DNA of 64,000 nt, taken from contig JAYGXS010000007.1 in NCBI GenBank assembly GCA_036362985.1, positions 9,001,079 to 9,065,078 of the forward strand, given 5' to 3'. Shown here in pieces: positions 56,692 through 64,000 of the stretch; position 1 is the first letter of the stretch, and the number at the start of each line of letters is the position of its first letter. The notes beneath the pieces are model-generated. The model was not told the DNA's origin, made no database searches, and was given only the letters and a program-made list of their open reading frames with translations. This DNA is from Ligula intestinalis (lineage: Eukaryota > Platyhelminthes > Cestoda > Diphyllobothriidea > Diphyllobothriidae). The position numbers and the translations under genes are program-made.

Positions 56692-59187
56692 TTAAACAAC
56701 AAAGTCTCGCATGTTGGTAGAAAAACGAACGTGTCCACCAGAACGAGTGGAAGGGAGGGGTGGGACGGGAGGGGGGAGAGGGATGGGGATAATGTCAGGT
56801 GGTGAGGGTGGCGGTGGTGGCTGACTGGAAACGGCAGATGGAGGGAAGGGTAAAGGTGCCGTGGAAATGGATGGGCCAGGGTGTGGCAACGTGCATTCAA
56901 CGTAGGCTGACTTCAGTCTGTCGATTGAGACCGTATCATTAGCATAAGCCTTTTTAATGACGAAATATTTGTCCTTCCCAGAGGGCGGGCAAAGGGGCCT
57001 ACGGACTGCATCATGCCGGAAAAAACGAATAGGGTTGTGTTTAAGTTGTCGTGCACGAAAACGCCTCGAGGTTTCGAGCGCATGGAAGTCGAACGCAGTG
57101 CGACCATGCGTTACTGCAACTGTTGCACGAAGGTGTTCGTTGTGTTAGTGGCGATGGAGGAAGCCTGCACGAACTCACCGGGTAAGCGGAGGGGTGCGCC
57201 GTAAACAAGATCGGCGGCAGTGCACTGAATGTCTTCCTTAACGGCCGAGCGAATGCCGAGGAGGACGAACGGCAGGTTGTCGCTCCAATTGTGCGGGGCA
57301 TGTTGAGACATCAACGCGGACTTGAGCTGACGATGAAGACGTTCCACGAGGCCGTTTGATGCTGGGTGATAGGCGGTGGTTGTGATGTGCGCGCACCCGA
57401 GCAGTTTAGTGAACTCCCGGAAGATTGAAGATGTAAACTGACTTCCGCGGTCAGTGGTGAGAGTAGCTGGAACACCGAAATTTGCTATCCACTGCTGAAG
57501 GAAAACCATGGCAAAATTCTCTGCCGAGGTATCCGAGATGGGAACGGCGATGGGCCATCGTGTGAAACGATCGACAGCAGTCAAAATGTGCGTGAAACCG
57601 CGAGATGGGGGTAACGGTCCGACTAAATCCATGTGGACGTGTTGAAAACGGGCGTCGGGAACCGCGAACGTGCTGGAAGGTGAAACGGTGTGTCGCTGGA
57701 CCTTATTCTTTTGACAGGCTAAGCACTGCCTGGTCCAGGTAGCAATGTCGGTGTTCATCTTTGGCCAGACGAAACGGGCTGCGATGAGTTTGCGGCCGGC
57801 ACGAACACCGGGGTGGGATAGCGAATGGAAGTGGTCGAAAACAACCTTCCGGTAGGATTGGGGTACTACAGGACGAGGGGTACCTGTAGAAAAATCACAC
57901 ACGATAGAGCCTGGTGCCGCGGGGAGCGGAGCCTCACGCAGCTGAAGCACAGAAGACGCAAGCATTTCAATGATGGAGTCATCAAGCGCCTGCGCTTCCG
58001 CAAGCTTCGCCAGATCTAACGTGGTGATAAGAGCGTTGACCTCAGGACGGGACAAGGCATCAGCAACAACATTCTCATCACCGCGGACGTAGCGTATGTC
58101 TGAGGTGAATTGAGAGATGTAATCCAGGTGACGTACTTCGCGCGGCGAATACCGATCTGGCTTAGCTTTGAGGGCGTAAGTGAGAGGTTTGTGATCCGTG
58201 TGGACCTGAAAATCTCTCCCCTCGAGCAGGTGTCGAAAATGACGGATGGCCAGGTAAATGGCCAGAAGTTCGCGCGAGAAAGTTCTAAAGCGAGTCTGCG
58301 CCGGCTGAAGCTTCTGAGAGAAAAAGGCTAGCAGCTGCAACTGGTCGTTGACTTGTTGCTGCAGAACTGCGCCGACGGCAATGTTGGAGGCATCTGTGGT
58401 CAAAATTAGCTGGGTATCAGCAGCGGTGCTCATATGATGAATCAGGGTGTCATCCGCGAGTGCTTTCTTGGCTGCCTCGAATGCTTCAAGAGCGCTGGGT
58501 GGAAGCTGGAGCGACTTGGCCTTTGATTTCAAAAGATCCGTCAAAGGTGCCAGAGTGGCAGCGCAATTTGGAATGAAACACCGATAATAGTTAATCAGAC
58601 CGATGAAACGGTGGAGTTGCGTTGGTGACTGCAGGGCTGGGAAAGACAACACGCCTTGCACCTTCTCGGAAAGGGCTGTGATCCCGTGTTGGTCAAGGTG
58701 CTGGCCAAGAAAATCCAGAGAAGGAACGCCAAAGAGACATTTATCAATGCTCAGCTGGAGACCATTTTGCTGAAAACGATCGAAAACTTGGCGTAAGTGC
58801 TGAACGTGTTCTTCGGGTGACGAGCTCGCGACAAGGATGTCATCAATGTACACGAACGTAAAGGAGAGACCGCGCAAGGTGTCATCGACGAAGTGCTGAA
58901 ACTTTTGGGCCGCATTCCGCAAACCGAAAGGCATGCGAAGAAATTTGAACAGGCCGAAAGGTGTTGTGAAAGTGGTTTTAGGAATATCCCTACTCCGCGA
59001 CCGGTATTTGATGGTAAGCTCGGACGAGGTAAATCTTGGTAAAAATCGTCTTTCCAGCCAACATGTGGGAAAAATCGTGAATGTAGGGTATCGGGTACCG
59101 GTCCGGGACTGTTGCTAAATTAAGAGCGTGATAATCACCACATGGTCGCCAATCATCGGATGACTTGCATAGAAGAGGAACGCGCTA
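56692..59187 (-). pseudogene. Ty3/gypsy (CsRn1-like) pol: reverse transcriptase, RNase H, integrase
   Basis: This is the polyprotein of an LTR retrotransposon that reverse-transcribes and integrates itself. The longest clean frame (58934-57111, 607 residues) shows MPFGLRNAAQKF, YIDD at about residues 29-32, RNase H with LTTDAS (178-183), TDHKPL and DALSR (292-296), an integrase HHCC finger (HPGV...CLACQKNK) and the core with MDLVGPLPP, TDRGSQFTS and YHPASNGLVERLH. Upstream, [13 protein letters not shown] and YPIPYIHDF then [13 protein letters not shown] show the reverse transcriptase start, but a stop and frameshift lie before DIPKTTF, and the first catalytic Asp (normally K-I-D-L) is Tyr. 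Downstream, after stops and a frameshift, the pol tail DTVSIDRLKSAYVE and the end GHVRF...RDFVV reach 56692. The element cannot be active. Confidence 0.88.
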
Positions 59188-59189
59188 AC

Positions 59190-59610
59190 CATTACACCAT
59201 CACAACACGATCGAAGAGGCGGTAGAAAAGTGTCTTAAATTTAGCGCAGACGACGCAAGCAGACCAGTCGGTTTCTGCATGCCAATTAATGGTCCAGATG
59301 CTAGTCGCCAAATTTAACCGGCTCAAACTAGAAGTCAAAGAGATGAAAGAGCTTTTCCACAGATCTTTTAATCCGGAGGAAACTACACAAAGAGCAACCC
59401 GTAGTAGAATGAGGGGTGGTGTGCCTAACATATCCACAGGAAAGTCTAAGAGCAAGAGGTCACCTGCTACAACACATGAAGGTTGCCTTGTTACGAAAGA
59501 GAATCCATCGTGCTCTTCCAATAAGCAAATATCAGATCAAAAGGTAGTCACAGCCCAAGTTAAGGAGACCTGCACTCCGGTAGTTATATATATATGTATA
59601 TTTTAAGGGT
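59190..59610 (+). other. Unassigned segment, possibly an ORF1-like fragment
   Basis: On + one frame reads EEAVEKCLKFSADDASRPVG and, after a frame change, KFNRLKLEVKEMKELF followed by a basic Ser/Arg-rich part. It could be a decayed nucleic-acid-binding ORF1 of a non-LTR element, but no zinc knuckle is seen. The left edge (59183-59207, - strand) contains TGGTGTAATGGTTAGCGC, which fits a tRNA box A. Confidence 0.3.
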
Positions 59611-59770
59611 AACAGGCAAGAAATGCCCTTGAGGACCCTATTAATGTAACGCAAACAAGGTTATTCTTACAGTTTATGTGCAGTCGGGGGAGCACTTATG
59701 ATATCATAACAGAATTTCGAGTGAATTTTCACGGAAAAGAATGAAAACGGTCTAAAGCCAGAAAAATTGT

Positions 59771-61735
59771 TCACAGTGCTGGCAGTAGGAAATCGTGTTG
59801 TAAAAGTCGCCTTTTGTCAAATAAAATCACATCAAGTCTTCTTTTTAATTCCGCAATTGTGTCAGCGGAACCCGTCTCGCTTGGTAGCAAGTTCCAAGGC
59901 CGGACCACGCGTTGACTGAAGAAATATTTTCGGAAGTCTAATCGGGTGCGTTCGTTTGTGACATTGTAAGGATGGCCACGCAGGTGAGTAGTGGTGGCTA
60001 ATTGGAAGAAATCCTCCAATTTTAGGGAGAAAATGTGGCCCCGGATTATCCGGAATGTCCAGAGCAGGCTGCACTGAACGTTCCTGTAAGACAAAGGAAA
60101 AAGGTCAAGTTTTATCAATCTCTCCTGATATGGTAAGTCCCTGAGACCGTCGACCATCTTTGTCGCCCTGCGTTGCACTTGTTCAAGAAGCTCCACATCT
60201 TTCTTCAACCACGGTGTACAAACTGGCATTCCATATTCAAGATGTGGTCTCACAAAGGTGCCAAATATTTTTCCGAAGAGTTCAGGTGGAAAGATTTTGA
60301 ACGCTCGTCTGATCCAGTGCAGGGTACTAGTTGCCTTCTGGACGGACGTTTTTCAGTGCTCTGTTTGCATCAAGTTCGCAGTTGTCCATATACCCAGATC
60401 TTTGTGTGTCTCAACCTCGTTTAATGCGGTACCATTGATAAAATAACTGTGTTTCGGTGGCACTTTTTGCCCCGGGCTTATGTGTAGAACAAGACACTTG
60501 GATACATTAAAGTTAAGAAGCCACGTGGACGACCAGATAACCAGTTTATCGATGTTCGACTGTAGTCTCTTTGCGTCGTCGGTGCACCTAATTTCAGCCC
60601 ATATTTTTATGTAATCCGCAAACATGACAGCTGCGCAATCAAGCTCATTGAGACAGTCGTTTACGTAAATCAGGAATAGCAGCGGACCCAAAACTGAGCC
60701 TTGTGGTACACCACTCTCGACCATTGTCCATTCTGAGGTTGAGTTTCCGACAACGACCCTCTGTTCTCCGAGGGACAAGAAACTATTGATCCATTTATAC
60801 ATTTTTCCTTGGATTCCCACGTCCCAAATCTGCTGCAGAAGAAGCCTGTGTGGTACACTATCGAAGGCCTTTTTGAAGTCGAAGAATATAACATCAATTG
60901 GATAGTCTTTATCAGCGGCCTTTGTCCACTTCTCCTGTGAGTAAAGAGCACTCGTAAGGCAAGAGCGTCCTGGGCGAAAGCCGTGCTGTCCATCACATAG
61001 TATTTTGTTGCTTTCGAGGAAATACATTAAATGCTTCTTAATAATGCGCTCCATTACTTTGCACGCGATGCAAGTAAGACTGACAGGACGGTAATTTGCG
61101 CAATCACGTCGCGAACCTCCGTTATAGATCGGGGTGACGTTTGCCCACTTCCATTCTTCTGGGAGTTCGCTTTCGTCAAAATATTTCTGGAAGATGGCAG
61201 CCAGGGGTTTGCATAGTTCATTAGCTAATTCTCTTAGTGCTAGTGCAGGAATTTTGTCCGGCCCAGGTGATTTGGCAGGCTTAAGTTGAAGTAATTCGGC
61301 CCTGACAGTGTTGTGTGAAAACTCTAGGTCCTCTATTTTGGGCAATAAGGAGGAGGGTAAGGGTGCAGTTATCGGTCGATGAGCGGACGGACCGTCAGCA
61401 AAAGTTGTAGGTTCTCTGGTGTAGACGGATTCAAAGAAATCGGAGAGGAGGGAGGCTTTCATCTGGTCTTCGGTCACCAGTTGTCCATCGGCTGATCTAA
61501 GGGCAGGGATCAGTTCCTGAGATCTCTTCGTGCTTCGTATGTAACCGTACAAGATCTTGGGGTGTTCCAACGACTTGTGTAATATATTCAACTCGTATTT
61601 CTTGCGCAGTTTAGTAGCTTCTCTTTTACAAATGTTACGTTGTTGCTTATACTCCCGTAAGTGTTTACCGGAGTCGGTTAATCTGTAGCGTCTCCAGAAG
61701 CGGTTTCTTTTTTTGAAAAAGAGTTGAGTTTACCC
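59771..61735 (-). pseudogene. CR1-like non-LTR reverse transcriptase, 5'-truncated
   Basis: The frame is readable from KKRNRFWRRYRLTDSGK at about 61730 to LLPAL and TGA at 59773-59771. It shows KSPGPDKIP, NYRPVSLT, GFRPGRSC, FFDFKKAFDSVPH, GVPQGSVLGPLLFLIYVND and a C-terminal LEQVQRRATKMVDGL...LDLFPLSYR, all typical of CR1-class reverse transcriptases. The catalytic block reads FADYIKIW where FADDIKIW is expected, so the second catalytic Asp is Tyr. One in-frame TGA (60355-60353) interrupts the frame after NLMQTEH. The endonuclease domain is missing. The element is dead by both changes. Confidence 0.87.
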
Positions 61736-61739
61736 GCAC

Positions 61740-62678
61740 ACCAATTCGTGATGTTGCTGCCACACGCGATGATGACCTACGGGATCTTAAATATACTGTC
61801 AGGTTATTATGCTACCAAATGAGCACAATGTGCTCCACCCTCAATCGTTTGCAATTCGGTCGTGGCCCTACCAACCGCAATCGCCCTAAATCAAAAGAGC
61901 GTGCAGACGACAAAATCTGTTAATAACATCGTACGTACGGCCCGGGTGCTATTTAATGCGTCCCGCCCTGCAGATATGCTAAACGTTCCCATTCGGGAAA
62001 CGACGCCGCCAGCCAGTAATGGCGACGACTGCTGCTGGCCACTCATGACCCAGTCGCCTGTTTTATGTTTCGGACAAGTCTACTGGGTTCCGGTTCCTGG
62101 TCGATACGGGTGCCGAGGTGAGCGTTTTAACGCCTCCTCGAAGTTAGCGTCTCCAGCCTTCACAGTTGGCACTGCAGGCTGCGAACAACACCACCATCGC
62201 CATTTACGGTCAGCGGTCCCTCACGTTAGACCTTGGGCTTCGTCGGCGCTTCCAGTGGGTTTTCATCCAGGCTGACGTCCAGTCGCCTATTATTGGAGCA
62301 GATTTCCTTTTGCATTTGGGCCTCACAATCGGCATCAAACATCAGAAGTTGATAGATCCCACCACCCAGCTGTTTACCGTCAGGGTACTTTTGCGTGAGC
62401 CTTCCGCTGGCGTACACTTGGCTGTGCCAAGCCCGCCATTCTTTGACATCTTGAGGGATTATCCGTCCCTCGCTAAGCCCTGTCAGTTCATGGAGCAGGC
62501 TCATCTCGCCGTTCGTCACCATATCACTACCACCGGCAGAGCGGTCCATGCTGATCCGCGTCGGCTTCATCCCGAGAAGCTAAAGATCGCAAAAAAACGA
62601 GTTTGAGCACATGCTGAATTCGGGGATTATCCGTCCAGTCCATGGGCTTCGCCACTGCACATGGTTCCCAAGAAGTCA
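61740..62678 (+). pseudogene. Ty3/gypsy fragment: gag end, protease and start of reverse transcriptase
   Basis: The protease motif FLVDTGAEVSVL is at about 62095-62130 and is followed by a stop, then NNTTIAIYGQRSLTLDLG and the flap region VQSPIIGADFLLHLGL. Further on, GRAVHADPRRLHPEKLKIAK leads to EFEHMLNSGIIRP and SPWASPLHMVPKK in shifted frames; a run of A near 62590 and a second shift break it. Before the protease, only weak traces of the gag Cys-rich motif are seen (near 61950-61990). It ends exactly where the oppositely oriented copy at 59187 begins in protein terms. Confidence 0.8.
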
Positions 62679-64000
62679 GTAGCAGTATCAGTTTATTGAG
62701 GGAAAGATAAGAGAATGCCTTTGAACTCCCTGTTGGTAACAGGATGATAGGAAATAAGTTGATACAAAGAAAAATGACGTGTTCCGGGAAAACAGTCTAC
62801 ACAAAAGGACATAAAATATATGGCTACTTACAAATTACGCGTAGTATAATTTGATGCAATGTAAGTGATAAACAATGTCATTCATTGTAATCTGATGAAG
62901 GAGTTTTTACCTTCATTGCGTTTGCGCTTGATACATGTCCAGTCTACTCTTAAATGCATTGACACAATTGGAGATGACTACCTCTTCTGGAAGAGCGTTC
63001 CGCGCTGAAACTATTCTGTTGGTAAAGAAAAATTTTCTTCCGTCGATCCTTGCTTTGCCCGGGCGTAATTTAAGGAATGCCCGCACAAAGTTGGCATGTC
63101 AGCATGGGCAAAGAAATCACCAGGAACGAAACAACAATGCAGGTTATTCATGATACGGAAGGTTAATATGAGGTCCCCTCGGATTTGTCTGTAGGAAAGG
63201 GGAAATAGGTCGAGAATGGACAGTCTGCTTTCATAGGGCAATGTTCCTAGACCTTTGACCATCTTTGTCGCTCGCCTCTGGACCTTCTCGAAGACAGTAC
63301 AATCTTTGACAGTCCATGGTCTCCATGCCTGTATAGCGAACTCCAGGTGCGGCCGAATCAAGCTTCCAAATATTTTGGAAAAGCTGTCTTTTTCAAACCC
63401 TATAAAGGCTCGTCTAATCAACTGTAACATAGATCTGGCCGACTTCGCCGCTTTTGTACAGTTCAGCGTTGATTTGAATGAAGAAGTTATCCACACACCC
63501 AAGTCCTTCTGACTCTCAACTTGTTGCAGCAGAGTGCCATTTAAATAATAGACTTTCGTGCAGGATGCTCTAAAACTGCTGATTTGAAGAAAGTTACATT
63601 TACTAACATTGAAGGGCATTAGCCAAAGCTTTGACCAGTCCTCCAATCTGTTCGAGTTGGCTTGTAGATGGTTTTCGTCTGCCGTACTTTGGACAACTTT
63701 CCATAATTTGATGACATCGGCGAACAAGGTGACTTCACAGTCTAGATCAATGACACAGTCGTTGATGAAAACGAGGAACAATACGGGACCTAAAACTGAG
63801 CCCTGTGGGACGCCACTCACAACAGGTAAACCCGAGGACTGCTGGCGACCAACTTGGACTCTTTGTGACCGTTCTGTCAAAAAGTGTTGGATCCATCGGA
63901 GGAGGTTCCCGCAAACGCCTGCGCTGCGCAGCTTAAGCAGCAGGCGTTGATGAGGGACGTTATCAAACGCCTTTTTGAAGTCAATGTAGATCTCATGCAC
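62679..64000 (-). pseudogene. CR1-like non-LTR reverse transcriptase, continuing beyond the window
   Basis: On the - strand the frame enters the window at 64000 with IDFKKAFDNVPHQRLL, then SGVPQGSVLGPVLFLVFIND, a catalytic block reading FADVIKLW (second Asp replaced by Val), QVESQKDLGVWI, EKVQRRATKMVKGLGTLPYE and LDLFPLSYRQIRGDLI. The clean frame stops at 63011; after a one-base shift near 63045 the true C-terminus FFFTNRIVSARNALPEEVV continues to TGA at 62915-62913. It is related to, but distinct from, the copy at 59771-61735. The 3' untranslated end runs to about 62680. Confidence 0.87.

Overview
The window looks like a gene-poor, repeat-dense piece of an invertebrate nuclear genome, most likely a flatworm (tapeworm or fluke). 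This rests on spliced homeobox genes with long introns, a Ty3/gypsy lineage that pairs with a tRNA-Trp primer-binding site (the CsRn1 pattern known from flukes), Penelope-like elements with hammerhead ribozymes, CR1- and RTE-type non-LTR retrotransposons, and many tRNA-derived SINEs. The species cannot be fixed from the sequence alone.

Two host genes are well supported. On the + strand, two exons (417-966 and 2963-3439) encode the second LIM domain and a complete homeodomain of an LMX1-type LIM-homeobox protein; its first LIM domain and C-terminus are not visible. On the - strand, two exons (25462-24588 and 14746-13639) join in phase to a 660-residue SIX1/2-type (sine oculis) protein with a 9.8-kb intron. 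Downstream lies a decayed duplicate of its last codons (12562-12790). A third, weak exon candidate lies at 34321-34509.

Layout. 1-3.4 kb: LMX1-like exons and an intron full of GTA repeats. 3.4-12.5 kb: dispersed repeats and a Penelope-like copy built as a 534-bp inverted repeat with a hammerhead on each arm. 12.5-25.9 kb: the SIX gene; its intron holds an LTR with primer-binding site, SINEs and a minisatellite. 27-45.5 kb: an RTE fragment, two tRNA-like SINE families, a second Penelope-like copy, a decayed Penelope-like reverse transcriptase, and copies of a hammerhead-like module. 45.5-52.8 kb: mostly unassigned, with a GC-rich CCAAT-bearing island near 49.2 kb. 52.8-64 kb: a 100-N gap, then three CR1-like reverse transcriptases and two oppositely oriented parts of a Ty3/gypsy element.

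The most interesting material is the set of ribozyme-like cores: paired hammerheads at the ends of inverted Penelope copies, and a separate module on the - strand at about 35.2, 32.4 and 51.3 kb whose very short stem III stays self-complementary although its sequence changes between copies. All coding calls were made by eye from translation and known motifs; no search or folding program was run.
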